Origin: Faecalibacter rhinopitheci
GTDB taxonomy: Bacteria; Bacteroidota; Bacteroidia; Flavobacteriales; Weeksellaceae
Assembly (NCBI RefSeq): GCF_015234135.1
Contig: NZ_JADGIK010000005.1
Coordinates: forward strand, 186,001-250,000
Reading direction: 5' to 3'
DNA: 64,000 nucleotides
A model generated the notes under the pieces. The model saw only the letters and a program-made list of their open reading frames with translations. It was not told the DNA's origin and did not search any database. This document shows positions 27,333 to 35,660 of this stretch, one piece after another. Position numbers and translations under genes: made by a program. Each line of letters starts with the position of its first letter. Within the stretch, counting starts at the first letter, position 1.

Positions 27333-27755
27333 TTAATTATTTGTTACATTTATTTCAACATTAATATTTCCTCTGGTAGCATTAGAATATGGACATACTG
27401 CATGAGCTTTTTGAACTAAATCTTGTGCAATTTCAAGCTCAGTATTGGGAATATTAACTTCCAATACAACTGCTAATCCGAATCCATTTGTTTCTAGCTG
27501 ACCAATACTTACATTTGCTGTTACAGAAGTTTCTCCAGTTTTTATTTTTGCCATTTTAATAACCATATTTAGAGCGCTATCAAAACAAGCTGCATAACCA
27601 GCTGCAAATAACATTTCTGGATTAGTATAGTCATCATTTGCACCACCTAAAGCCTTTGGCATTTTTACTTCCAAATCTAGAATTCCATTTTCACTTTTTA
27701 CATGTCCATTTCTTCCTCCTGTTGCAATTACGCTTGTTGTATATAATGTTTTCAT
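27333..27755 (-). CDS. ohr: Organic hydroperoxide resistance protein (Ohr/OsmC)
   Basis: A 140-residue Ohr-type peroxidase that reduces organic and fatty-acid hydroperoxides. The two catalytic cysteines are present: Cys57 in AACFDSAL and Cys121 in AVCPYSNATRGN, the Ohr subfamily pattern. The N-terminal YTTSVIATGGRNGHVKSENG and the PKALGG loop also fit. It stands 4 bp after ohrR and is expected to be repressed by it. Confidence 0.95.
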   Translation of the reverse strand: MKTLYTTSVIATGGRNGHVKSENGILDLEVKMPKALGGANDDYTNPEMLFAAGYAACFDSALNMVIKMAKIKTGETSVTANVSIGQLETNGFGLAVVLEVNIPNTELEIAQDLVQKAHAVCPYSNATRGNINVEINVTNN

Positions 27756-27759
27756 TTTT

Positions 27760-28191
27760 TTATATTTTTGAATGAAGTATTTTGTGTATAATTCTCTTAA
27801 AAGTTAATAACTCCTCATCTGTCAAATCAAATTTATCTTTCATTTGCAAAGGCACTTTACATGCATTCATTTTAAGATGGCTTCCTTTTTCAGTTAATGA
27901 TATTCTAACGATTCTTTCATCAGTTGAACATCTAATTCTAGTTACAACTCCCTTTTGTTCTAACCTTTTCAATAAAGGAGTTAAAGTTCCACTATCTAAC
28001 CCAAGTTTATCACCTATTTGACCTACAGTTAAATGATCATTTTCCCATAAAACTAACATTACAAGATATTGGGGATAAGTCAAATCTAAGTCATCTAAGA
28101 AAGGACGATATTGATTAATCATTTCTTTTGCCAATGCATATATTGGAAAACATAACTGATTACTTAACTTTAAATCATCAAGATTAGACAT
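27760..28191 (-). CDS. ohrR: OhrR, MarR-family peroxide-sensing repressor
   Basis: A 143-residue MarR-type winged-helix repressor. The sensing cysteine is Cys14 in NQLCFPIYAL, the position conserved in OhrR; Cys88 and Cys111 could form a disulfide with it, but whether this is a 1-Cys or 2-Cys sensor cannot be told. The wHTH is LTVGQIGDKLGLDSGTLTPL with wing residues TRIRCSTDERIVRI. It is first gene of ohrR-ohr-nitroreductase and lies just downstream of its predicted operator. Confidence 0.93.
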   Translation of the reverse strand: MSNLDDLKLSNQLCFPIYALAKEMINQYRPFLDDLDLTYPQYLVMLVLWENDHLTVGQIGDKLGLDSGTLTPLLKRLEQKGVVTRIRCSTDERIVRISLTEKGSHLKMNACKVPLQMKDKFDLTDEELLTFKRIIHKILHSKI

Positions 28192-28207
28192 TGTTTTTAA
28201 TTTTTAT

Positions 28208-28237
28208 CAAATGTATGTAAAATTATATTGCGCACAA
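28208..28237 (-). promoter_or_regulatory. Promoter of the ohrR-ohr operon
   Basis: On the minus strand TTG (28235-28237) is followed after 19 bp by TACATTTG (28208-28215), a full TAnnTTTG match, about 20 bp before the ohrR start. The OhrR operator overlaps its -33 element and spacer. Confidence 0.75.
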
Positions 28238-28249
28238 TATAATTTTACA
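28216..28249. promoter_or_regulatory. OhrR operator (perfect inverted repeat)
   Basis: Two perfectly complementary 15-bp arms, TGTAAAATTATATTG and CAATATAATTTTACA, separated by CGCA. The size, AT-rich arms and position fit a MarR/OhrR dimer site. Binding here would block the promoter directly, giving autoregulation relieved by peroxide. Confidence 0.85.
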
Positions 28250-28510
28250 CAATTAACATTTATTAAACAAAATACCCTACACACATTAACAATTACTCAA
28301 TCTTTGATAAGATTAATTTTTGCCATTTCTTTAAATTTTCAATCACTTTTTAATAATGAACACATAATTTTAAAAAGAAATATCTGATATTAATAAAAAC
28401 ATACAATAGTTATCAATTAATCATTTTTTTTTAAACAAGTAATTATACCTTCAAATGATTTTTGTAATTTTGCAATCTCATATTAAGTAATAAATAATAC
28501 AATAAATAAA
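28250..28510. other. Intergenic region upstream of ndk
   Basis: The 319-bp divergent gap between ohrR and ndk holds the OhrR operator and promoter on the left. Near ndk, TAATTTTG at 28465-28472 is a -7-like element without a good -33. No small gene or structured RNA is evident in the rest. Confidence 0.5.
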
Positions 28511-28927
28511 ATGGCAAACATTACATTTACAATGATCAAGCCTGATGCAGTAGCAAAAGGACACATCGGAGATATCTTAAAAGATATTACAGACGCAGGT
28601 TTCAAAATTAAAGCTGCAAAAATGACTCAATTAGCTAAACAAGATGCAGAGGCTTTTTATGCTGTACACAGCGAGCGTCCATTCTTCAAAGATTTAGTTG
28701 AATTCATGACTTCAGGACCAATCGTTGCTGCAGTTTTAGAAAAAGATAATGCTGTTGCAGATTTCCGTACTTTAATCGGTGCTACTAATCCTGCTGAAGC
28801 TGCTGAAGGAACAATTCGTGCTAAATATGCTGAATCTATTGATGCTAATGCTGTTCACGGATCTGATTCTGATGAAAATGCTGCTATTGAAGCTGCTTTC
28901 CATTTTGCTGCTAAAGAAATTTTCTAA
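28511..28927 (+). CDS. ndk: Nucleoside diphosphate kinase
   Basis: A 138-residue enzyme that transfers the gamma phosphate of ATP to other NDPs through a phosphohistidine. The catalytic His116 is in [16 protein letters not shown] at the start, SERPFF and SGP are all present. Normal length, single gene with a terminator. Codon use looks like that of a highly expressed gene. Confidence 0.97.
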   Translation: MANITFTMIKPDAVAKGHIGDILKDITDAGFKIKAAKMTQLAKQDAEAFYAVHSERPFFKDLVEFMTSGPIVAAVLEKDNAVADFRTLIGATNPAEAAEGTIRAKYAESIDANAVHGSDSDENAAIEAAFHFAAKEIF

Positions 28928-28951
28928 TTAAGAAATTAATTTCTATATATT

Positions 28952-28985
28952 AATCCTTTCAATTTTTTTGAAAGGATTTTTTTTA
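28952..28985 (+). terminator. ndk terminator
   Basis: Stem AATCCTTTCA/TGAAAGGATT (28952-28961, 28969-28978) followed by Ts. Confidence 0.85.
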
Positions 28986-29032
28986 TGCCCTAAAAATATC
29001 TTTCGTATATTTATTAACATAAATTTACTGCT

Positions 29033-29500
29033 ATGAAAAGATTTGTAATTGCCTGTTTAGTGGCTACTGGATTATTATTTGTGTCAAGTTGTAAGAATGA
29101 AACTGAGACTGTAGATACTATAAATACAAATGATACTATTCAGCTAGAAGATTCTATTTCTACAGCATCAAATGCCGAAAATTCTATTGATTATATTGGG
29201 AGTTATGAAGGTATTTTACCTTGTATAGATACTAATTGTAAAGAAATAGAATTATCGCTAAAATTAATGCCTGATAATATCTTTGTGTATTCTACAAAAC
29301 GAATTGATATTGATAAAGAAGCATTGATGACTACAGGAACTTATCATTTTGAACAAGACGGTAATACAATTGTATTAGATCAAATTTCAAATGTTCCTAA
29401 TGCATTTTTTATCGCTGAAGGAAAAATCTATCAATTAGACAAAGAACAGAATAAAATTGAAGGTGCAAACGCCGAAAAATTTATCTTAAAGAAAAAATAA
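29033..29500 (+). CDS. NlpE-like N-terminal domain lipoprotein
   Basis: A 155-residue lipoprotein: lipobox FVSSC with Cys20, a disordered Asp/Thr/Ser linker to about 53, then a compact beta domain. GSYEGILPCIDTNCKEIELSL corresponds to the NlpE N-terminal motif, which usually has CxxC; here the cysteines (64 and 69) are spaced CxxxxC. NlpE-type proteins sense envelope or copper stress in Enterobacteria; in Bacteroidota the role is untested. The terminator is shared with the convergent thioesterase gene. Confidence 0.75.
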   Translation: MKRFVIACLVATGLLFVSSCKNETETVDTINTNDTIQLEDSISTASNAENSIDYIGSYEGILPCIDTNCKEIELSLKLMPDNIFVYSTKRIDIDKEALMTTGTYHFEQDGNTIVLDQISNVPNAFFIAEGKIYQLDKEQNKIEGANAEKFILKKK

Positions 29501-29511
29501 AATAACTGCAT

Positions 29512-29543
29512 AAAAGCCTTCAAAATTTTGAAGGCTTTTTTAT
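29512..29543. terminator. Bidirectional terminator between NlpE-like and thioesterase genes
   Basis: Near-perfect palindrome centred at 29525.5, AAAGCCTTCAAAATTTTGAAGGCTTT in two halves, with flanking A- and T-runs; it overlaps the last base of the minus-strand gene. Confidence 0.85.
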
Positions 29544-30283
29544 TATCTTAATTCTAATTGGCAAGCGAAACAAATTGTATCCTCTTTTTTTACTTTAAAA
29601 AGAATATATTTTTCATACTCCACTTTTCCGATGATTATTTCATTTCCGAGGCTTAATTCACGCATAAAGTTTAGATCAATTGCTTTAATTTTATTTTCCA
29701 AGACAATCTGAGGATCAATATAATTTAGACACCATTCTAAATATTTCGTATTATTTACATGATTTACAATATCTATATCTGAAAACTGAACTTTATAAGA
29801 GTAAAATTCATTAGATTCTTTTGTAAGATCTATTTTTTGATGGGGTATTTCAGTAGCATTTAAATCTGGAAAACGCTCGATATGATCTGTATTAATTGTT
29901 AAAACATCTGGACGGCGTCGCTCTGTATTAAAAATTGCCCATAGACTTGATACTCCTACAAGCTTTTTACCATTGCGTTCTATCGTAAAATCTCGTGTAG
30001 ATTTAGCTCCTTTTAACTCTTCCACCCACGTATTAACTTCAATTTGATTCATCCACCCAGGCATTTCATCAATTTCAATTCGCATACGATTTAATACCCA
30101 AGACTGGTTATATGCTTGTAAATCATTAAATCCTACTCCGCCCAAAATTGCGTGCTCTGAAGCTGTTATTTGAAAGAAATTTGTCATCTCTTGTAACTTT
30201 AAAAAAGCATTTGGATAACATTGAGGAAAGTAAACATTCCACTCTTTATAGTGTTTTGATTTAAAATTTGGTGCAATTGGCAT
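29543..30283 (-). CDS. Acyl-ACP thioesterase
   Basis: A 246-residue double-hotdog thioesterase of the FatA/FatB type. The catalytic region FSDIDIVNHVNNTKYLEWCL contains the Asp/Asn/His set of the family, and RMRIEIDEMPGWMNQIEVNT is typical of the first hotdog. It releases free fatty acids from acyl-ACP, perhaps for phospholipid adjustment. Monocistronic. Confidence 0.9.
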   Translation of the reverse strand: MPIAPNFKSKHYKEWNVYFPQCYPNAFLKLQEMTNFFQITASEHAILGGVGFNDLQAYNQSWVLNRMRIEIDEMPGWMNQIEVNTWVEELKGAKSTRDFTIERNGKKLVGVSSLWAIFNTERRRPDVLTINTDHIERFPDLNATEIPHQKIDLTKESNEFYSYKVQFSDIDIVNHVNNTKYLEWCLNYIDPQIVLENKIKAIDLNFMRELSLGNEIIIGKVEYEKYILFKVKKEDTICFACQLELR

Positions 30284-30355
30284 TATAAAAAATTTATATT
30301 CAAAGGTAAAAAAGAGAAAGTGATTTTTTGAGTTTCAAAAGATGTTATTAAGCAT

Positions 30356-30386
30356 AAAAAAATCGGATAGTTTCCTACCCGATTTT
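30356..30386 (-). terminator. ribH terminator
   Basis: Stem AATCGGATAG/CTACCCGATT with one A-C mismatch and a TTTC loop; the A-run on the left is the minus-strand T-run. Confidence 0.8.
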
Positions 30387-30402
30387 TATTATCTTATATT
30401 TA

Positions 30403-30897
30403 TTATTTTAACAGATCATTGAAGCCCGTCATCATAACAGCTGCAACACCAGCTTCTACTCCTTTATTTCCATGTTTTCCTCCTGAACGATCAATAGATT
30501 GTTGTTCATTTTCGTCCGTTAAGACACAGAAAATAATTGGCATTTTATGTTTAATATTTAAATCTTTAATACCTTGTGTTACTCCCTCACAAACATAATC
30601 GAAATGAGCAGTTGCTCCACGAATTACGCATCCTACTACAATAATTCCATCTAATTCTGGTTTAGCCTTTGCTACTTTATCAGCACCATAAACTAACTCA
30701 AAACTTCCTGGTACTTGGTATAATAAAACATCCTCAGGATTAGCTCCTAAATCAATCAATGTATCTTTAGCCCCATCACGTAAGTTGAATGTAATATGAT
30801 TATTCCACTCTGATGTGATGATTGCAAATTTTTTACCTGAAACATTCGGTAATTCAGTTTTATTATATTGCGATAAATTTTTATTTTCTGTTGCCAT
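30403..30897 (-). CDS. ribH: 6,7-dimethyl-8-ribityllumazine synthase
   Basis: A 164-residue enzyme for the penultimate step of riboflavin synthesis, joining the ribitylamino-uracil with dihydroxybutanone phosphate. Motifs: ITSEWNNHI (substrate Trp/Asn), VPGSFELV, GCVIRGATAHFDYV with the catalytic His, and RSGGKHGNKG for phosphate. It follows a TPR gene in the same direction, but a terminator lies between them, so it is probably transcribed separately. Other rib genes are not in the window. Confidence 0.96.
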   Translation of the reverse strand: MATENKNLSQYNKTELPNVSGKKFAIITSEWNNHITFNLRDGAKDTLIDLGANPEDVLLYQVPGSFELVYGADKVAKAKPELDGIIVVGCVIRGATAHFDYVCEGVTQGIKDLNIKHKMPIIFCVLTDENEQQSIDRSGGKHGNKGVEAGVAAVMMTGFNDLLK

Positions 30898-30941
30898 TTT
30901 TCTGTTTTGCTAGTGGTAAAAATACAAAATAGTAGAGGAAA

Positions 30942-30980
30942 TAAAAAAATCGAACCCATTGGATTCGATTTTCTTTTTTT
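30942..30980 (-). terminator. Terminator of the TPR gene
   Basis: Stem AAAATCGAA/TTCGATTTT (30946-30954, 30964-30972) with an inner CC/GG pair and an A-run on the left. Confidence 0.82.
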
Positions 30981-31001
30981 ATTATTTAAAAATCAATTGG
31001 A

Positions 31002-31706
31002 TTAATTAGCCCCAACTGAATATTTTAATCTTTCAACAAATTTCTCAGCAGTTCCATTATTAGATCCTGGATATTTATCTGCTACTTTTTCAAAATATTT
31101 TAAAGCTTCATCGTTTTTACCAACACTCATCGCAATTTCACCTGCTTTTGTGTAATATGTAACCTCTAAAGCTTCTACTTCTGTAGCCTCTGCCGCTTTT
31201 ACAAAATATGGTAAGGCTTCTTCAATCTTATTAGATTGTGTTAAAGCGTTTCCTAACATTCCATATTTCTGAGCTAGCATTACCTCATCGTTTGTAGAAA
31301 ATTCTTCTAACAATTTTACTGCAGATGCATAATCACCTAGTTTATAGTAAGAACTAGCAGCTTTGAAACGAGCTAAATTTCCAGCTTCTGTATTGCCATA
31401 TTCGTCCACTATTGCTTGTAAACCTTGGTAAGCTCCTGCACTACCTTTAAGAGCTTGACTAATAGAATCTTGATCAAATAAACGTTCTGCTTGTACCATG
31501 TTTTGTAAAGCTTCATCACTTTTTGGCTCTACAACAAATTTAGAATATGCAAAATATCCTAAAGCAGCAACGATTAAAGCAACCAAAATACCAACGATAA
31601 CCTTTGCATTATTTTCAACAAAAGTTTCTACGTCGAATGCGGTTTTATCCAATTTATTTACAAATTGCTCAGTTGCAAATTCTTCTTTCTTATTATTTTT
31701 TGCCAT
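31002..31706 (-). CDS. YfgM-like membrane-anchored TPR protein
   Basis: A 234-residue protein: cytoplasmic N-terminus, one transmembrane helix (VIVGILVALIVAALGYFAYS, about 36-55), then at least four tetratricopeptide-like helical pairs (for example ALPYFVKAAEATE, ALKYFEKVADKYPGS). Architecture matches YfgM, a helper of the SecYEG translocon in E. coli, and the Bacteroidota version commonly sits beside ribH. A role in periplasmic protein handling is inferred. Confidence 0.75.
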   Translation of the reverse strand: MAKNNKKEEFATEQFVNKLDKTAFDVETFVENNAKVIVGILVALIVAALGYFAYSKFVVEPKSDEALQNMVQAERLFDQDSISQALKGSAGAYQGLQAIVDEYGNTEAGNLARFKAASSYYKLGDYASAVKLLEEFSTNDEVMLAQKYGMLGNALTQSNKIEEALPYFVKAAEATEVEALEVTYYTKAGEIAMSVGKNDEALKYFEKVADKYPGSNNGTAEKFVERLKYSVGAN

Positions 31707-31780
31707 TGTGTTAAATTTCGAGATTGCAAAAATACATTATGGGACAAATATATCCAATAAATTTATTTTGAAACTATTTG

Positions 31781-32353
31781 TTAGAATAAATATGTTACAG
31801 ATAAATTAATATGTTGTGGTCTATTTTCTGTTTGAAAATTACTTGTTCCTTTTACAAATTCAGAACTTAATTTTGAAAAACCTCTTTGATATCTTAAATC
31901 AAATAATAATTTTGAAATTTGTACTCCAGCTCCTACATGGAAACTAACTCCAAATTGATCTTGTGTTGCATTTGCAAATTCGCCTACATTTAACTTATCA
32001 TCAAAATAATATGAAAAAGTTGGACCTACTTGGACATGAGCGATTCCTAAAAATCTTTTTCCAATTCCCACAGGAATGTCCATGCTTTTAGATTTTACTT
32101 TGTAATTATCATATTCATTAGTAGTTTGGGTATATAATAATTCTGGTTGTATATATAGACCTGCTAATCTTGCTCTTAAAACAGCACCAACTTGAAATCC
32201 TGTAGAACCTTTACCGTCTTTTACAGTTCCTAATCCTTCCCACAATCCTTGGCTACTATTGAACACGACACCACCTTTTACTCCAAAGTCAATCCCTTGA
32301 GCTGAAACAAAAGATGATACAGTAATTAGCGCGGCAAATAATAATTTTTTCAT
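31781..32353 (-). CDS. PorT-like outer-membrane beta-barrel protein
   Basis: A 190-residue small barrel with signal peptide (1-18, SSFVSAQG). Alternating beta strands such as GFQVGAVLRARLAGLYIQPE and the C-terminal INLSVTYLF match the OMP_b-brl_2/PorT-like family. It begins 14 bp after mlaF, so it is probably the third gene of the mla transcript and could be an outer-membrane element of the lipid transport system, though this is only context. Confidence 0.75.
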   Translation of the reverse strand: MKKLLFAALITVSSFVSAQGIDFGVKGGVVFNSSQGLWEGLGTVKDGKGSTGFQVGAVLRARLAGLYIQPELLYTQTTNEYDNYKVKSKSMDIPVGIGKRFLGIAHVQVGPTFSYYFDDKLNVGEFANATQDQFGVSFHVGAGVQISKLLFDLRYQRGFSKLSSEFVKGTSNFQTENRPQHINLSVTYLF

Positions 32354-32367
32354 AAATATCCTTTTTT

Positions 32368-33135
32368 TTATTTTTCTTTTAGTAAAGCTTCTCTTAGTTT
32401 TTTAAATAGATTGGATGAATATACAAAATCAATAACTGCTGGATTATCAGCAACTAAAATTTCATCTTTAGTTCCTTCCCATTCAAGAAATCCGTTTTTT
32501 AAAAACACAATATGATCTCCAATTTCCATTACAGAGTTCATATCATGTGTATTAATAATAGTAGTTGTATTAAGTTCTTTGGTTATATCATATATTAACT
32601 GATCAATTACCAATGCAGTTTTAGGATCTAAACCTGAATTGGGCTCATCAGCAAATAAGTATTTTGGTTTATTTACAATTGCTCGAGCAATAGCTACCCT
32701 TTTTTGCATACCACCAGATATTTCTGAAGGAAATTTTTTAAGCGCTGTACGTGCTATTTCAACACGATCCAAAACTTCTCTCGCGCGCTGATCAATTTCT
32801 GAAGTGGACATATTAGAAAACATTTCCAAAGGAAATTTAACATTATCTAATATATTCATTGTATCGTAAAGGGCGCTTCCCTGAAATACAACTCCAATTT
32901 CGCTTCTTAGGCGTTGTTTCTCATTGTAATCATAACTCTCCATATCTTCACCCTCGTATAAAATTTTACCAGAAGTGGGAGAAAATAATCCAATCAGATT
33001 TTTTAAAAAAACTGTCTTACCAGAACCTGATTGTCCGATAATTAAGTTAACATTTCCTTTTTCGAATTTTAATGTAAAACCTTTTAATACATCAATATCT
33101 CCAAAAGATTTTCGGATTTCCTTTACCTCAATCAT
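32368..33135 (-). CDS. mlaF: Mla-type ABC transporter ATP-binding protein
   Basis: A 255-residue ABC ATPase for phospholipid transport between membranes. Walker A GQSGSGKT (34-41), Q-loop VFQGSALYD, signature ISGGMQKRVAIARA, Walker B YLFADEPNSGLDP and H-loop NTHDM are complete. The start overlaps the mlaE stop by one base (TAATG), giving translational coupling. Confidence 0.93.
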   Translation of the reverse strand: MIEVKEIRKSFGDIDVLKGFTLKFEKGNVNLIIGQSGSGKTVFLKNLIGLFSPTSGKILYEGEDMESYDYNEKQRLRSEIGVVFQGSALYDTMNILDNVKFPLEMFSNMSTSEIDQRAREVLDRVEIARTALKKFPSEISGGMQKRVAIARAIVNKPKYLFADEPNSGLDPKTALVIDQLIYDITKELNTTTIINTHDMNSVMEIGDHIVFLKNGFLEWEGTKDEILVADNPAVIDFVYSSNLFKKLREALLKEK

Positions 33136-33881
33136 TAGCTTAAAATAGTTTGAGTTAAAATTAAATTAATTACAATTATAGTTACAGATGTCCAAACTAC
33201 AGCTGTAGTTGAAGATCTACCAACTTCCAAAGATCCACCTTTTACATTATAACCATAGTATGCAGGTATAGTTGCGATAATGAATCCAAAAACCATTGTC
33301 TTAATAAAAGTATAGACGTATAGTTTGGTAGCCATATGCATTTGTAGACCAATGATAAAATCTGCCTCAGACCATAGCTTTGTACTAATTCCTATTAAGT
33401 GACCTCCCAATAGTCCAAAACCTATACTAAGCATTACAAGTATTGGATTAAATAAAACACATGCTATTACTTTAGGTAAGATTAAAAAATTTGGGGAATT
33501 AATTCCCATCACATCTAATGCATCTATTTGCTCCGTTACTCGCATTGTTCCGATACTCGAGGCAATGTAAGACCCTACTTTACCAACAAGTATAAGTGAC
33601 ATAATTGTGGGTGCAAATTCTAGAACTAATACAACTTTGGTTGCGTATCCGATATAGTAATCAGGTACTGGTATATCTGCTCCTTGAAAATTCTGCGCCA
33701 TTTGAATGGCTACTACCGCTCCCATGAATATTGAAATAAATGTCATGATTCCGATAGAGTTCATTCCCAAATCCCAGACTTCTCTAATTGTTAATTTCCA
33801 AAAAACTTTTAGTTTCTGTGGTTTACTAAACACTTTTGACAAAAGCATGAAGTATGAACCTATATTTTCAAATATTTTCAT
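33135..33881 (-). CDS. mlaE: Mla-type ABC transporter permease
   Basis: About 248 residues with five to six membrane helices. The MlaE/TTG2B-family segments GSYIASSIGTMRVTEQIDAL and GINSPNFLILPKVIAC are clear. I prefer the ATG at 33881; a GTG two codons earlier is possible. The order mlaE-mlaF-OMP lacks the substrate-binding MlaD protein, which may be encoded elsewhere. Confidence 0.92.
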   Translation of the reverse strand: MKIFENIGSYFMLLSKVFSKPQKLKVFWKLTIREVWDLGMNSIGIMTFISIFMGAVVAIQMAQNFQGADIPVPDYYIGYATKVVLVLEFAPTIMSLILVGKVGSYIASSIGTMRVTEQIDALDVMGINSPNFLILPKVIACVLFNPILVMLSIGFGLLGGHLIGISTKLWSEADFIIGLQMHMATKLYVYTFIKTMVFGFIIATIPAYYGYNVKGGSLEVGRSSTTAVVWTSVTIIVINLILTQTILS

Positions 33882-33934
33882 TAGCACAAAATTAAGGTTT
33901 TTATTGATATTGGTTTTTATTTATATTGCACAAT

Positions 33935-34525
33935 GTGAATTTAGAACAATTAAAACCCTATTTGCCTGAAAATTCAACAATTTTCGTAGAAAAATGGATA
34001 CAATCATATCGTTTAACATTAAAAATAACACAAAGTCGACACTCAAAACTTGGAGATTATCGCAAAATTACTCCACAAAGTCGACACCAAATTACAATTA
34101 ATGGAGATTTAAATCCAGAAGCATTCTTTTTTGTATTAACGCATGAGATTGCTCATATGATGGTATATGCGAACTATGAGTATGGAAAAGTAGCTCCTCA
34201 TGGAAAAGAATGGAAAATAATTTTCGGTAATTTATTATTAGAATCGGTACATTTATATTCAGAGAATTTGCAAAATTATGTAATTAAACATGCACAATCT
34301 CCCAAAGCATCAGTAGGTGCAGATATTAATATTGCAAAATATTTGATCAATGATTCCAAAGACCATCAAAATTATTTAGAAGATATTAAAATAGGAACTA
34401 AGTTTCTTTTAGGAAATAAATATTTTATAAAAGGGAATAAAATAAAATTAAGGTATGTTTGTTGTGAGGTGACTACAAATAAAAAATACTTAATAAATGC
34501 AACTGCATTAGTTGAAATACTCTAA
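33935..34525 (+). CDS. SprT-like zinc metallopeptidase-domain protein
   Basis: About 196 residues with the SprT-like motif LTHEIAHMM (HExxH) and a third ligand in APHGKEWK, as in SprT/Spartan-type proteins. The C-terminal part has a cysteine pair (YVCCEVTT), but not a full four-cysteine zinc ribbon. There is no ATG start: either GTG at 33935 or TTG at 33926 must be used; an out-of-frame ATG-TGA overlaps the GTG. It is followed after 5 bp by a mannose-1-phosphate guanylyltransferase gene. The substrate is unknown. Confidence 0.8.
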   Translation: MNLEQLKPYLPENSTIFVEKWIQSYRLTLKITQSRHSKLGDYRKITPQSRHQITINGDLNPEAFFFVLTHEIAHMMVYANYEYGKVAPHGKEWKIIFGNLLLESVHLYSENLQNYVIKHAQSPKASVGADINIAKYLINDSKDHQNYLEDIKIGTKFLLGNKYFIKGNKIKLRYVCCEVTTNKKYLINATALVEIL

Positions 34526-34530
34526 CTACT

Positions 34531-35601
34531 ATGACTCAACAAAATAATTATGCAGTAATCTTAGCTAGTGGAACTGGCGTTAGATTATGGCCGATGAGTA
34601 CGGTGAAAAAACCTAAACAATTTCTTGATGTATTAGGGATTGGAAAAACTTTAATACAAATTACCTATAATAGATTAAAAAAAGTTGTTCCTGCTGAAAA
34701 TATATTTATTATTACTACAGAAGAATATATTCATCTTGTGAAGGAACAAATTCCAACTATTATAGATTCTAAAATTATATTAGAACCTCGAATTATGAAT
34801 ACAGCAGCTTGTAATTTATTAGCTGCAATGCATATTCATCAATTAAATCCTTTGGCTAAATTAATTGTAGCTCCGTCAGATCATCTCATTTATGATGTAC
34901 ACAATTTTATAGATTGTATTAATCTTGCTTTTGATTATGCTGATAGTGACCATTTAATTTCCATTGGTGTAGAGCCTAATAGACCCGATACAAATTTAAG
35001 CTACGTTCAAATCATTGAAAATGAATCACCCATAAAGAAAGTAAAAACTTTTGTAGATAAACCTGATGAAGATTTTGCTAAGACATTTATCCAAAGTGGA
35101 GATTTTTTTTGGAATACCGGAATATTAATCTGGTCTACAAAAGCAATCTTAGAAGCCTTTGAAAGTTACCGACCTTCTATGATTGATACATTAAAAAAAT
35201 ATTTTGAACAGCCATTACGAAATCCTCAAGTTTTAAAACCTATTTATACAACTTTAGATGTAATTTCAATAAATAATGCAATTCTAGAAAAAGCTAAAAA
35301 TGTATATGTTATCCCTTCTGAAATTGGTTGGAATGACATGGGTACATGGAAATCTATACATGATCATACACCAACAGATGAAGATGGAAATAATATTAAA
35401 TGTAAATATTTTGTAGGCTATAACACAACAAATACATTTATACATACTACTCAAGAAAAAGCTATTATAGTAAATGGTTTAAAAGATTTTGTAGTAATTG
35501 ATTCTGTAAATGGATTACTTATTTGTCCGAAGGATAACGTTAAGGAAATTAGAAGTTATGTAAGTAATCTACGCCTAAGTAAGGGCGAGAAATACTGTTA
35601 A
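34531..35601 (+). CDS. manC: Mannose-1-phosphate guanylyltransferase
   Basis: A 356-residue GDP-mannose pyrophosphorylase that joins mannose 1-phosphate with GTP for glycan synthesis. The N-terminal nucleotide motif is ILASGTGVRLWPMS...KKPKQFLDV; the usual first Gly of GGxGxRLWP is Ser here. Later VAPSDHLIYD, FVDKPDE and FFWNTGILIW are typical of ManC. It is the single-domain type without phosphomannose isomerase. Linked to the SprT-like gene by a 5-bp gap. Confidence 0.9.
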   Translation: MTQQNNYAVILASGTGVRLWPMSTVKKPKQFLDVLGIGKTLIQITYNRLKKVVPAENIFIITTEEYIHLVKEQIPTIIDSKIILEPRIMNTAACNLLAAMHIHQLNPLAKLIVAPSDHLIYDVHNFIDCINLAFDYADSDHLISIGVEPNRPDTNLSYVQIIENESPIKKVKTFVDKPDEDFAKTFIQSGDFFWNTGILIWSTKAILEAFESYRPSMIDTLKKYFEQPLRNPQVLKPIYTTLDVISINNAILEKAKNVYVIPSEIGWNDMGTWKSIHDHTPTDEDGNNIKCKYFVGYNTTNTFIHTTQEKAIIVNGLKDFVVIDSVNGLLICPKDNVKEIRSYVSNLRLSKGEKYC

Positions 35602-35602
35602 T

Positions 35603-35637
35603 AAAAAAAGGCTATTCAATCCGAATAGCCTTTTTTC
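35603..35637. terminator. Bidirectional terminator after manC
   Basis: Stem AAAGGCTATTC/GAATAGCCTTT (35607-35617, 35623-35633) flanked by A- and T-runs, between convergent genes. Confidence 0.88.
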
Positions 35638-35660
35638 CACATTTATTAAAATCTTAATAT

